Shown: in pieces, positions 1-10,143 of the stretch | Position numbering within the stretch: the stretch's first letter is position 1 | Layout: each line of letters begins with the position of its first letter | Assembly (NCBI RefSeq): GCF_963678635.1 | Contig: NC_087063.1 | Location: 56,798,759-56,862,758, forward strand | DNA from: Symsagittifera roscoffensis | Lineage: Eukaryota; Xenacoelomorpha; Acoela; Convolutidae | Direction of reading: 5' to 3' | DNA length: 64,000 nt | Made by a program: the position numbers and the translations under genes | Notes under the pieces: model-generated | Told to the model about the DNA's origin: nothing | Databases searched by the model: none | Seen by the model: only the letters and a program-made list of their open reading frames with translations

Positions 1-1549
1 AAATGGGAACTGCAGCTAAAGGTAGACCCGTTCGAGTAAGAAGGCCATTGATTTGGTTTGGTATCGACCAGAATTTATTTTTTTCAGATTAAACTGTCTT
101 TCAAATCTTGGGTGCTTGTTTTATATCTAAGTGCGATTTTTGTGTACTTGCCGAGCATTAGCTCTACCTAATCAAAATGAGGTTGTTTTATACTACGAAG
201 GAAAAACCACTAACATTCTAGTCCCCTGGTGAGGATTTTTATAACAAAAGGAGCTCAATTGATGAATCTCTAATTCAAAAAATGGACTGCCTGAGGGGTC
301 TGCGCTTATAATTTGGGAAAAGTTAGGTGGAGTCTGGGTGGGAAAATTACAAAAAGACACTAGCGTGATGATACTTTTCTGAACTGCTAATTAGGAACAA
401 AAACTTAGAAGGGGGATTACATTGTTGTTAAGTACCGGTGAAGTACATTGTTGTTAAGAAAAAAAATAGTCTAGCAGGGAAGACTGTAGGATTGGTGAGC
501 TTAACATTTCTAATTAAATTCAGCGACTGGGAGCCTACCTTTCAATTTGGATTAAGAGCCTAATTTGAGAAATGGATGCACTTTAGTGACGGTTAAAGAG
601 TAGTACAAAGATTGGTATTTTTGATAAATACAATAAATAGAAAAATAAATAGTCCAAAATAAATTCGGATCCTTTAAGAATAAGTCCCACCTCTGGTGAA
701 ATTTATAAGACGATACTGATATGGCAAATTTGCCCCCCCCCCTCCCCCAAAGAGCACTACGAAAGCTATCTTTGTGATACTCATATGACGTAAACGAGGG
801 TTGATTTGACCCGGGCATGCAAAATCTCGGACACCACGATCCCCTAGCTCGAGTGATAACGGTTCCCGGAATGGCAATTAGCCTTGTAAGAGTTCGGTGT
901 TTACCGGTTAGACTGGGACAAGAGTTAAGTATGTTATAGACCTAGTAGAGGAAAGCTTAAGTTTGGAAGACCAGATTTGCGATGGTTAGCAGATAGTCCC
1001 CACATCGACTTCCGGAAGTCGTTTCACGGCCTCCACTGAACGCAGGGAGCCACAATTTTCAGATATCAAAGGCAAAGGCAGTGGCAAGCTACATCATTTT
1101 ATCATGTGTTATCATTTGAGCCAAGTTGTTGGACCGGAAATTATTAACACTTGGGAAAAACAATGTTTAGACCGGAAACTGGTAATTTACGCAAAATCAT
1201 GAGCAAGAGGTAATGATTTTATGGTGGCGGTAGACCTGACTTGTAAACTCCGAAAAAAAATCACCCATGAGTAGACCCCTTTCAGCAACTTCTTCCGTTG
1301 TTAAAAGCCTCCTCCCAGAAAAATGATAATGGACCTAAAAAATGAAATAGCTTGGGAGGTATCAATGAAAAACAGATGAATTTTAGTAGTTGAAACTTTT
1401 ATGGGATTCTTAACCCGAATCTGGAAGATTGACCGGGGTAAACCCGGGGTGACCTTTAAATGGTTTTTTTTTGTCCCGAGAGCTCCCGGGACTAACACCG
1501 GAAAGTTGCGTACACCTCGGGCTCCAACTTTTTGATCTTGGAATTTTTC
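1..1549. other. Non-coding sequence upstream of first visible exon
   Basis: I find no convincing coding region on either strand. The short ORFs here lack recognisable motifs and most use non-repetitive AT-rich sequence. A run of C residues interrupted by one T lies near 731-748. The stretch probably belongs to an upstream intron of the coiled-coil gene, since the exon at 1997 begins with a splice acceptor and not a start codon. That placement is inference. Confidence 0.5.
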
Positions 1550-1749
1550 NNNNNNNNNNNNNNNNNNNNNNNNNNNNNNNNNNNNNNNNNNNNNNNNNNN
1601 NNNNNNNNNNNNNNNNNNNNNNNNNNNNNNNNNNNNNNNNNNNNNNNNNNNNNNNNNNNNNNNNNNNNNNNNNNNNNNNNNNNNNNNNNNNNNNNNNNNN
1701 NNNNNNNNNNNNNNNNNNNNNNNNNNNNNNNNNNNNNNNNNNNNNNNNN
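1550..1749. other. Assembly gap (200 Ns)
   Basis: Two hundred consecutive N characters, a round number typical of scaffold padding. The true distance is unknown, so nothing should be inferred about continuity of sequence or reading frames across it. Confidence 0.98.
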
Positions 1750-1996
1750 CTTTCATAAAAAAAGTTGCAACCTGGTCCGCCTAAAATGAAAGAATTTCCA
1801 AAATCACATCAATGTGAACGCTTTATTCACTGTTTAGGGGCTGAAATCAAGCGTCATCCTACGTTTCAGTTTGATAGAAATAAAAAAAACCTATTTAGTT
1901 AGTTTTTGAGAAAATAAATTGTTTTTATAAAAATTTAAAAAAGCGAATATTTGATTGATTTCATTGCTGTATTTTGATGTTTCTATGCGTGCGCAG

Positions 1997-2176
1997 GTTG
2001 CCACCCAGAAGGACGCCGTGATCTCTGAACTGGAGCAGAAGGTGGCTGAGAAGGAGGTGGAGGTGGAGCGACTGAACAGGGAGGCTGTGGAGAGGGAGAG
2101 GGAGGCAGAGACTGTCAAGCAGAGATTCCTCACAGAGATCAACGCCATCTCAGACTCCGTCGAGAACGAACTGCAG
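1997..2176 (+). CDS. Coiled-coil protein, exon a (internal exon, 60 codons)
   Basis: An in-frame 180-base exon coding for a Glu/Lys/Gln-rich helix with heptad-like spacing of Leu, Val and Ile, for example the stretch ISELEQKVAEKEVEVERL. It is preceded by a pyrimidine-containing tract ending GTGCGCAG and followed by a GT donor, so both ends are phase 0. Codon use is strongly G/C-ending (GAG, CAG, CTG, GTG), unlike the AT-rich surroundings, which supports selection for coding. No initiator Met is evident, so upstream exons lie outside the window or beyond the gap. The product is a long coiled coil. I do not recognise the family; structural, centrosomal or ciliary roles are possible but cannot be assigned from this sequence. 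Confidence 0.85.
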
Positions 2177-2594
2177 GTGGAAAAAAATCGAACATCTGGG
2201 CTTACCGGGTTGACACAAATTATTGTAATATTATTTCTGTGATGCTAACAAGTTTTGTCCTACGTAGGGAATCGACACACTGATCACCTTTTTACACTAT
2301 TGTACGTCATACGTTTTTGACCGACCAACCCTTCAATTTTTCTAAAGAAGCTTTCGGCCCCAAACACCAAAAACAGGAATTCTGAAGAAGGAGCGGGGGT
2401 TGATAAAACTTAAATTTATGGTCAAATCTTTCTTTTCTTTACTGGCCTGTTTTTGTTCAAAGTTTAACTTGTGGCATAGAAAATTTGATGAAATAGGGTC
2501 TTTAAATAATAAATATTTATAGTTCCTGCGAATCGCCGAGTTCTATCAGTAGTTTTTAACAGTCCTGCCGAGGATGGTCCATTTGTATTATCTC
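2177..2594 (+). other. Intron sequence between exon a and element E1
   Basis: Starts with the GT donor of exon a and runs to the outer edge of the E1 LTR. No ORF, repeat or RNA gene is recognisable. The whole intron (2177-8788) is 6.6 kb, of which about 5.7 kb is accounted for by the inserted retroelement. Confidence 0.6.
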
Positions 2595-3837
2595 TGTGGT
2601 AAAAGATAGAAAGCTGTAATACTGATGTGAAAACAATTCACCCGCATCCAAGCTTAGGCGTAATTAATCGATTAAAACGGATTTTTATGATGATTTTTGA
2701 CAATTATAATTGATTATAAGTACCAAAATAAGGTGTGTGTATAGAGGATTTGTAATTGATTATAATCGTGATATTTTCCGAGATGTTATAATCTCTTATA
2801 ATCATTTATAATGGATTATAGTTCTTACAAAAAACCTTTAGAATCAATTATAATCGATTATAATCGATTATAATCTCCTATTTTGCCGAAACTGTATTCG
2901 AATTAGATTTTATGGGTTATTATTTGTGTGTCAACAAGAAAGTCTCTAAAAGAGAGATCTCTTGAACACGTTGTTTCATCTGAACACAAAGTTTTACCTC
3001 GAAACAAAAGTTTCATAGAGATCCTTTCATATTAGTGAAAGGTTTCACGCGGTAAATGAAAAAAAAATCTTCCGAATCAATCATGAAACTTAATCAATTT
3101 GCTCTTGCTTTGGTGGTTAAAAAGCTTGAAAAATGCATCATAAAACAACTCTTACAGGAAACAAATGAAAAAAAAAACCTTATACATTTCTATTGTTTGG
3201 AAAACTTTGAAAAACATTTTTCTCATTTTTCATAGGAATCAACGTCTACAAAATTTAAAATATAAGCAAATTAGATGCAAGTTCGAAGACAAAGTGGACA
3301 AACAAAAGGGATTATCATCAGTTATTATTATTTATTATAGATTTTTGTGCAAAATTAATGAATTAGAAATTTGAATCAAAATAAGTGTCTATAACCAATT
3401 ATAATTGATTATAATGTATCGAAAAAGGGAGGTTTAATTGATCTTTTTCAATTGATTATAAGAGGTTAGATATAATTATAACTTCATCTTGAAAAGAGAG
3501 ATTATAAACGATTTTTAATTGATTAAAATCGATTAATTCTCAATTGTAGTAAGATTGGTACTAACATAGTAATAAAATCGACTATTAACGCTTGAAACTG
3601 GGTGCGGGCAGGTTTCAAGATGCAAATTTATTCTTTAAAACCGTTTCTTTTTGTTTTCTCTAAAAAGCTCCTAGGTCAGACCGAATTCCGTATCTGACGT
3701 AGATCTGCCTCTCAACTGAATCGACTCAGTGATCAACACTGATCGACCTTGGTATAATATTAACAATGTATGATTACAGATAGCGATATGAATCTCGAGG
3801 TGAGCGTACAGCAAAGTCAACATACAATTACTGCACA
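2595..3837 (-). repeat. E1 3' LTR, split by an inserted element
   Basis: Bases 2595-2640 and 3609-3837 together match the right LTR at 8050-8308, sharing for example the stretches ACCGAATTCCGTATCTGACG and GATTACAGATAGCGATATGA. The match is broken exactly at 2641-3608 by an unrelated AT-rich element. On the minus strand the LTR starts TGTGCAGTAATTG and ends ACCACA. Confidence 0.85.
2641..3608. mobile_element. Non-autonomous inverted-repeat element (MITE-like) inside the E1 LTR
   Basis: The 968-bp insertion interrupts the LTR sequence that is continuous in the other copy (AATTCA joined to GGTTTC). Its ends are imperfect inverted repeats of roughly 35 bases: CCCGCATCCAAGC on the left and, on the opposite strand of the right end, CCCGCACCCAG. 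Both arms then continue into a TAAT..TCGATT motif. A CA dinucleotide appears on both sides and may be the target duplication. The interior has no real ORF but is rich in palindromic ATTATAATCGATTATAAT-type repeats. The superfamily is unclear, because the two-base CA duplication does not fit the usual TA or TTAA patterns. Confidence 0.75.
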
Positions 3838-4517
3838 TTCTCGTCCGAAGATAACTAAGTTTTAAATAATATACTTTAAAATTTATTAAGTGAGTACGAA
3901 TTTTAGTACTCAGTTTTGGCTCCTCTTTCTTCGAGGTTATCTTTCCTTTGCATCTTTCTAATTCTTTTCATGGCTTCCTGTATTTTCCTCGAAGTGCAGT
4001 GGTACACGCCACGGTGCGTTCCAGGTTCTTTAACTGTCCAAGGCCTCACTCCCGAATAGTTTCCTTCTAAAGATGTATTTTTTTTAACCCCAGTTGACTT
4101 TGTGATTTTTACCGACGGAAACTTTGAGTATCTATCTATAGCTACAAATAAGTAAATTTTCTTCCCCTTCTGATCTTCTAATGGTCCCGCATAATCTAGC
4201 GGTAGTTCTTGACCCGGCTGCGATAGCAGTGAACGTGCTTTTGAGTCATTTTTTGGTATGATTTATGTAGCATTCTTACCATAGCGGGTGCAACTCCTGC
4301 ACTCTTCGGCCATGTTTACAATGTCCTTGTGCATATGTGGCCACCCCAGATACTTCGACACAACTAGCATTGCTTCCTGTCCGGGGTGGCCACGATGAAT
4401 CCGCCTTAGTACTGCAAGACGCAGCTGCCCTGGAACAGCTAACTGACCGTCTACGATGATGCAATCGTCCACTACCGACATCGTGTGCCAGAGTGAGTTC
4501 GTATAAGGTCCCATCAA
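3838..4517 (-). pseudogene. E1 integrase fragment with internal deletion of the catalytic core
   Basis: Minus-strand reading gives a histidine/cysteine zinc-binding N-terminal region (HRGHPGQEAM, then a C-x2-C pair in ECRSCTRYG). Next comes the start of the core with its first acidic residue in the motif LPLDYAGPLED, followed by AIDRYSKFPSVK. Soon after (near 4080) the reading jumps to a basic C-terminal tail, so the segment expected to contain the second Asp and the Glu of the DDE triad is missing. This integrase cannot have been catalytically active. Frame changes also separate the zinc region from the core. Confidence 0.75.
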
Positions 4518-4659
4518 TTCGAAACTGTGGCGGTCGTTCCGTTCAATGACGCGTCAAAATCTGTCCTTCCATGAGTCTTCTGTGGTTAGTTCTGCTAGTA
4601 GACTTCGGTCGAATAACTTCGACAGGTTAGGTTAAGCAGATTATTTTCTTCGTTCTTTT

Positions 4660-5489
4660 CTAGCGTTCGAGTCGTCTTCCTGCTACTATGCTGACTTCCT
4701 GGCTGTATGTCGGGCTGTCTGCTGTTAAGTCTACCTCAATGATTGTCGTTCCCTTCGCATCTTCTATGTCAGCGTGCGCGCAGATCATTTCCGTGGGCGC
4801 TTCTAGCTCTAGCATGTTTCCTGGGGTTGTTCTGTTAGTACACTCCGATCCAGCTAGATCCCAAAAAGAAATGAGTTTGGGCGGTTCTGCTTGTGTTGCT
4901 GTTGAAGTTGATGGTCCGGTTTCTGGGTTTTTTTTTGTTGTATATGCCCATATTCTGCCACTCGACCAGCGATACATCTGAGTCAGAGCTATACGACTCG
5001 TTTCCCCGATGTTTCTATTTGATTCATCCTCGTTCTCTGGAACCTGGTTTCCGTTACTTTTTCTAACAAGTGATCTCGTTTCCCTTCGCTGGTTTTTCGT
5101 TCGATTCTTTTCACTGTCTTTTTCGGTTTTTCTTTTTCGGGCTCATCCTTCATCCGTTCTTCTGTTTTGAAATTATTTAATTCGATATCGAACGACTGTT
5201 TATACTGAGAAATCTTGCTTAAATTGTTCTGTTCACAATTTGAGAGATGTGAGTTATGACAGTTTTCGTTCCGGTCGAGCCTTGTTTGGTTGTGAACAGA
5301 TTGATTGCTATAGCAACTGTGGGATGACGTGTCTTTTGTACTATCCAGTATGTTTCTCATCTTAGAATGTTCTAGAATTTCTCCGTTCCGATAAAGCAGT
5401 GCTCTATGAAGTTCCTCAATCGACGTTACCATGAATTTTTTATCCAGTTTTGACTCAAGCCACGGTTCTCCAATTGGTTCTCTTGACAA
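4660..5489 (-). pseudogene. E1 pol connector between RNase H and integrase
   Basis: Two consecutive minus-strand reading frames (5489-4989 and 4977-4660) encode a polar, charged region lying between the RNase H remains and the integrase zinc region. The first contains VTSIEELHRALLYRNGEI and a Lys/Glu-rich stretch. The second is rich in Thr, Pro and acidic residues. A long linker at this position is seen in some Gypsy lineages. No enzymatic motif is visible. The frame break at about 4980 shows the copy is not functional. Confidence 0.6.
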
Positions 5490-5529
5490 TTAATCTTCTG
5501 TTGCCAGATCTCTACCCGATATGTGCTTT

Positions 5530-5860
5530 ACCTTAAATTGGCAAGGTAACAATCGATCTACCCACCTAGTGAGTCGAGATTGATACGTTTAATTTGATCT
5601 GTTTTCCCCTAATGCTTTTGTAAGAGCTTAATTATCTGTGACTTTTACGTATTCTTCCCCCAAACGATCGCGTTTAAACCGGTCTACTGACCATACTACT
5701 GCAAGCAGTTCCAGTTCATTGGTCGAATACTTCTTCTCTTGGGTATTCGGGTAATTTGATGCAAACGCTATGTACCCATTCACTTTGGCTATTCTCTGTT
5801 CCAAAATTGCTCCGAGGCCACTGTGGCTTGCATCGCATTTTACCCGGTATCTTTTACGGG
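5530..5860 (-). pseudogene. E1 RNase H remnant
   Basis: Minus-strand translation contains the typical Gypsy RNase H block KKYSTNELELLAVVWSVDRF, followed by YVKVTDN with an in-frame stop immediately after the third expected acidic residue. The region is interrupted by further stops. Its place just downstream of the RT thumb (5854-6069) supports the call. Confidence 0.7.
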
Positions 5861-6677
5861 ACCAAAATAGTTAATTTATACAATCCGTGCTTTTGCTTTT
5901 TTAATTTCTTCGCAGATAATGGAGCTCTTTTCCCCCACTCGAATTTTTTCACCGGCAATCGAATTTTTTCCTTTTCTTCTCTTATCAGTGGTCTGAGCTG
6001 ATCCGTTAAACTCGGTGCGTTTGGAAAAAAATTAGAGAGATGATTGATACTACCCATGAACGATCTCAACTGTTTAAGCGATTTCGGAGGTTGAAGATTA
6101 AGTATTGCCTCCGTTTTTGTAATTTTGAGGACTATTCCACTTGGTGTTAGTTTTTTTTCTAAGCATTTAACTTCTGTCTGAAAAAATTCTTATTTGGAGA
6201 TCTTCAACGCTAGATTTTCATCATCTAGTTTTTTAAAACTTCTAGTACCAACTTCTCATGTTCTTTTTTGTCTCGTCTTGAAACGATCAAAAAATTGTCA
6301 AGAATGCAAAATGTGTTCTTAGCATGGTCTAAAGTCCGGTCGATTGCTTTTTTGAGTTCTGCAGGCATATATGCTAACCCATAAAACCCTGTAAGGAACC
6401 TGTATGTTCCTTTTGCTTGGCCACGCACAATGTTGGAATTGCACTGTAGTTTCCTTGTAGTTGCAGACCCAGAATGCATCTTGCTCGACGTTTTGAGATT
6501 AACAAAGATGCGTTTTTGACTTCGCAACCTGCTGAACGGATGTTGGCTTGCATTGCTCCAAATATCAAAATTGGTTGTATGTAATAGTCTACAAACTGTG
6601 CTGACAGACTCACCTCCTCGGTTGGAATAAATTTGGTCTCCGATGATCCATCTAATAGTTGTTTGGCTGTAGTCCAA
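5854..6677 (-). pseudogene. E1 reverse transcriptase remnant
   Basis: Two overlapping minus frames carry RT blocks. 6677-6225 includes FLTGFYGLAYMPAELKKAID and then the catalytic loop region. 6069-5854 includes the post-palm block MGSINHLSNFFPNAPSLTDQ. At the place of the conserved YxDD/FLDD loop the sequence reads FCILDNFLIVS, so the second catalytic Asp has become Asn. Together with the frame breaks this marks an inactive enzyme. Confidence 0.8.
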
Positions 6678-6847
6678 TTCAGGAACGACACCGGTCTCCC
6701 TGTGCCTATTGTCATATTTAAGATTTGATTGTTTACTCCAACCAACGCTTTCAGTGCTTTTATTTGATGCGATTGTGGGTTTCTCCGTATATCAATCTTC
6801 CAGACACTTTGAGTATTTTTAATTTGTTGCTGTGGCTTTTCGCTCAA
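6374..6847 (-). pseudogene. E1 protease region and 5' end of RT
   Basis: This minus frame holds a retropepsin-like motif, here GTGRPVSFLNW, where the family normally has an Asp at the first position (DTG). The catalytic Asp therefore appears replaced by Gly. Upstream residues are polar, and the segment continues into the N-terminal part of pol. It overlaps the RT reading in another frame because of accumulated frameshifts. Confidence 0.65.
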
Positions 6848-6982
6848 GTTTTTGTTTTGGAATTATTAGTCTTTCACTGACCTCGGCTTTGTTTCGATGG
6901 CCATGATCTCGAACGCATGAATTAAAGCTCTGAATTAGGTTACACTGTTCACCTGGACTTGAATTTTCTTCTGTAACCTTGC

Positions 6983-7490
6983 TTACATAATGCGAACGGC
7001 ACATTTGGCGAAATGGTTCTGTTTATTACAGTTTTTGCATGTCTTTCCCATTGCTATACAGTTTTTTAAATGTGTCTCGCCCAATGCTCTTCCACGTCTT
7101 GTGCATTTTCTCTGCTCTTTTCGGAATTTTGCATTCCTTTGCTCAATTGTTTCCTTCCTGAATTGATCTATATTCGGTCTTTTAGAGTTTTGACCCTTGT
7201 TACCAACTGACATTATGGGTTCTTTCTTTCTTTTAATCTGCGGCCCGGGAAATTCACCCATGTGTGTATTCCTCCTTTCTGATTTTTGCAACGCTTTTGT
7301 CGTTTGTTTACTTTGTTCAAACTTAATTGCACATTTGAGTACCTCATCTGGCGAAAACGTTTCAAACGTAAGAGTTTCCTGTAATGCAGTATGATTCTTT
7401 TTCGATATGAATAAATCTCGGACTAGTTTTCTTCCAGCGCGCCCAATTCATCCGTGGCTGCTTGTACAGTTGAGGCCGCATGAAAAGAAT
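6983..7490 (-). pseudogene. E1 gag C-terminal part with zinc knuckle
   Basis: The 7291-6983 frame ends in a nucleocapsid-type zinc knuckle, CKNCNKQNHFAKC, with C-x2-C-x4-H but only three residues before the last Cys instead of four, which suggests a small deletion. The preceding sequence is basic (KRKKEPIMSVGNKG), as expected for an RNA-binding region. Between 7490 and 7292 more gag-like sequence continues out of frame. Confidence 0.7.
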
Positions 7491-7985
7491 CTAACGTTTC
7501 TCCGTTTTCTTGCACTCTAGTGAATAAACTATATCGCTCATTGTTATGTTCTTTGTTTTTTCGAACGATATTTTAGCCAATCTCACCATCTCCCTGAGCT
7601 CAAGTTTTGATTTTTCCGTGTGCGGGTTTTTTTGAACAAACCTTTTTTTACCCTCGATATCCAATGCCAGAAATAGTCGAGACGTGATTCGTTTCTGTAC
7701 TTCGTTGTAAAACACATTGTGACCGATTTTAGGACCGCGCTCCCTCCTTTCTTCATTTTCAGGAACAACTTTGTCCCTTAATAGTCTGTCTCTTGGTTCC
7801 CGGTCCGTTACTGCATGTGCTTCTTCGTTTGTTCCTGGAGTCTCTGGACGAGGAAGTGGTTCATCAATAACTGCTTTTGGATCTTTTAATAAGATCTCAG
7901 GATTCACGTTTTCCTTTACTGTCACCGCTAACAAAAATTGGTCAAACCAAAGTTCAACGGTGGATCCGAACTTGCTGATGTCCAA
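7491..7985 (-). pseudogene. E1 gag N-terminal region (capsid-like)
   Basis: A minus-strand frame of about 164 codons. It starts near an aromatic segment (STVELWFDQFLLAV), continues through a polar linker and reaches a conserved-looking block with FLALDIEGKKRFVQKNPHT and ELREMVRLAKISFEKTKNIT. It sits just inside the 5' LTR and primer site, where gag is expected, and the frame then breaks into the zinc-knuckle region. Capsid identity rests on position and block structure. Confidence 0.7.
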
Positions 7986-8031
7986 AAAAAAACAGGATTG
8001 CCCATGTCCGTTTGGTTGTCCTGTGCCATGA

Positions 8032-8049
8032 ATCCTGCTGGCTGCGCCA
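8032..8049 (-). other. E1 primer-binding site
   Basis: Immediately inside the 5' LTR, the minus strand reads TGGCGCAGCCAGCAGGAT. It begins with the TGG complementary to the CCA end of a tRNA and has no spacer from the LTR's terminal CA. The priming tRNA was not identified. Confidence 0.65.
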
Positions 8050-8308
8050 TGTGGTAAGGGATAGAATGCTGTAATACTGATTTGAAAACAATTCAGGTTT
8101 CAAGATGTAAATTTAATCTCTGAAACCGTTTCTTTTTTCTCTCTAAAAGGCTTTTAGATCAGACCGAATTCCGTATCTGACGTACGGAGATCTGCTTCTC
8201 CTCTGAATCGACTCAGTGATCAACGCTGATCGACCTTGGTATAATAATAACAATATATGATTACAGATAGCGATATGAATCTCAAGGTTAGCATACAATT
8301 ACTACACA
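8050..8308 (-). repeat. E1 5' LTR
   Basis: This 259-bp LTR matches the two halves of the left LTR. On the minus strand it runs from TGTGTAGT to TACCACA. It differs from the left copy at many positions, so the insertion is old. Confidence 0.85.
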
Positions 8309-8309
8309 T

Positions 8310-8580
8310 GCAGTGTGTGCTGTACCACTATCTCCCCACATTCCAGACTGTGTTATTTTATTGAGCGAAGCTCTTTTTTGCGCCTCAAGTCAGTTTTTTT
8401 TTGCGTCTAGAACTCTCACGTGGTACCACTATGGCATCCAAATTTGGTCTAGTTGTGGTAGACCTGAAACTAGAGGTCAAATGAGAGCTGGTCCTCACAC
8501 ACATTCAATGCCATGGCATGGGATCGAATACACGATCTGACGATTTTCAACGTGAATGCCCTACCACTATGCTAAGTGCC
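8310..8580 (-). mobile_element. tRNA-derived SINE candidate
   Basis: On the minus strand the first ~68 bases (8580 to about 8513) begin GGCACTTAGCATAGTGG and end TATTCGATCCCATGCC. These resemble a pol III A box (TRGC..AGTGG) and a B box (GGTTCGATCC) at tRNA-like spacing. The following sequence towards 8310 is unrelated to tRNA and contains an A-rich tract, as expected of a SINE body. It abuts the E1 LTR inside the host intron. Only one copy was noticed in the window, so a decayed tRNA pseudogene is an alternative. Confidence 0.5.
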
Positions 8581-8788
8581 CTATAATAGGGTGTTTGAGG
8601 AGAGCTCGAAAACTCAATTTGGTCGTGGAAGTTTTTAATTCCGCGCCTCGAGAAAATTATAGACCCGCCTCTGCTCCTAGGACAGATTTCGTCTTTCTTA
8701 AGAGTTCACAGATTCAGTCAAATTTTCATGTACCGGCAGGTTTCATTCCATTAAATAAATTAATTGCTGATTTATTACTTTTCTGCAG

Positions 8789-8911
8789 GTCAAGGACAAC
8801 CGGATCAAAGACTTGGAGGAACAGCTGGAAGAGCTTCAGACTGAGTTGAATGGGGCCAAGGAGGAGTACGAACAAGAGGTGGACGACATCACCACCAAAC
8901 ACGGAGAGGAG
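8789..8911 (+). CDS. Coiled-coil protein, exon b (41 codons)
   Basis: A phase-0 exon flanked by a good acceptor (TTTCTGCAG) and a GTAAAG donor. It codes for a highly charged helix including IKDLEEQLEELQTELNGA and an acidic end EVDDITTKHGEE. Leu residues fall at heptad spacing, continuing the coiled coil of exon a. Codons are again mostly G/C-ending. It joins exon a without a frame change, across the intron that contains element E1. Confidence 0.88.
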
Positions 8912-9548
8912 GTAAAGGTCTTAATCATGTGCATCAAAAGCGTTGTAAGTTGACTCCAACTTGTTCTGCTTTGACATGAAAAGTGAGTTTGTTTATAGGT
9001 ACCAGACATCAAATTTGGGCTTACAAAAAATAAATTGAAAGCATTGCATTTTTCATCGTTCGTAAAAAATTGATTTATATTAATGTAAAAGGGCGGTTTT
9101 TTAGTAGGGCGGAAAGTTCTCAGAGGATCAGATGTTGTATCATATAAAGCCTTTTTGACTGCGATTTCGTGCATAAGACTTTAAATGAAATTTTAAACTA
9201 CAACTTTCTTTGCGATGAGAGAAAGTTGGTGTTGTTCCATTCATTAAAACGTTATACTCGAAGAACACCAGCTTCTACGGTAACTGAAGGCTATCCAGTC
9301 TGTTTAAAATGCCGTTCGATTCAAATGGATGGCAATTTATGAGTTCAAATCTTGTGGCGTAGATGTTTTTACAAAACTAAAAAAGTAGATCAGTCCAAAC
9401 TGGTTGTTGCTAAATATAAAGAATACCATCGGGTGTTAAATTTTCAGCTGTGGATGGGTCAGATTCCAAGTCCGTCTTTAACTACATGCATTTTTTGTAA
9501 TGTTTCTCATGCTTCTTAGATTAATTTCAACTTTTTTGTGCTGTCTAG

Positions 9549-9679
9549 GTGGGTGTGAGGGACAAGCAGATATGGGAGCAGAAGGAAGAGATGCAGAGAC
9601 TACTGGACAGTGTGCAGAGGGTGAAGCAGGAGAACTCCACACTCACTCTGGAGATCAGTGACCTCAAAAAACAGTTCAG
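9549..9679 (+). CDS. Coiled-coil protein, exon c (43 codons plus two bases)
   Basis: The exon follows an acceptor (GTGCTGTCTAG) and ends two bases into a codon before the donor GTACGA. It encodes a helix including QIWEQKEEMQRLLDSVQRV and LTLEISDLKKQF. The trailing AG completes a Ser codon with the first base of exon d, and the coiled coil continues in frame. The 637-bp intron before it and the 464-bp intron after it contain nothing recognisable. Confidence 0.88.
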
Positions 9680-10143
9680 GTACGATCAGTCTATTTATAT
9701 GAGAGTTAAGCTTAATACTGTTTATGCTTATGAGGAAAATGAACAGCATACAAGATTGCTCATCTGTCTATGGAGAACGGCTGTTGTGCTCAAAATTGAA
9801 TCTAGAATTTTTGCAAGAGGTGTTTTTCAATTTTTTATCCAAAATTTCTAATAAGTCTCATTTAGTGTTCCTGATTTAACAAGCAAAACAATTGGTTTTG
9901 TGGGATAAAAATGGTACTTCAACCTGAAGCGCATTGAGCACGGATAATAGTAGTCCTTCTATCATCTTTTAGTTGCGGGATGGGGTCTGAATTCTTTATA
10001 TTTGTATATCTCGACCTGTTACTAAAGCTGCAATTAATCAAAGAATATAATTTTAACCCTATAACGAATCTGAGACAAATTTAATGTTTTCACAAATCTT
10101 CGTAAGACTCTCACTGGATGATGAAATTAAAACTTTTTTTCAG

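Larger units (their letters stand above)
2595..8308 (-). mobile_element. E1: degenerate Ty3/Gypsy LTR retrotransposon, antisense in host intron
   Basis: Related LTRs lie at 2595-3837 (interrupted) and 8050-8308, both bounded by TG/CA on the minus strand. A primer-binding site directly abuts the right LTR. Between them, reading right to left, are gag, a zinc knuckle, protease, RT, RNase H and an integrase fragment, the standard Gypsy order. Every domain carries frameshifts, stops or active-site changes, so the copy is dead. I could not find a matching target-site duplication outside the LTRs. It sits antisense to the coiled-coil gene within one intron. The gag and connector sequences resemble the K02A2.6-like Gypsy group common in invertebrates; that assignment is from general knowledge and unchecked. 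Confidence 0.85.

Noticed and set aside
552-877. Two short minus-strand ORFs around a C-rich run
   Set aside because: They overlap each other across a homopolymer and have no recognisable protein character.
2690-3540. Microsatellite or centromeric satellite from ATTATAATCGATTATAAT repeats
   Set aside because: The repeats are irregular and lie within an element with defined inverted-repeat ends and an empty-site counterpart in the other LTR.
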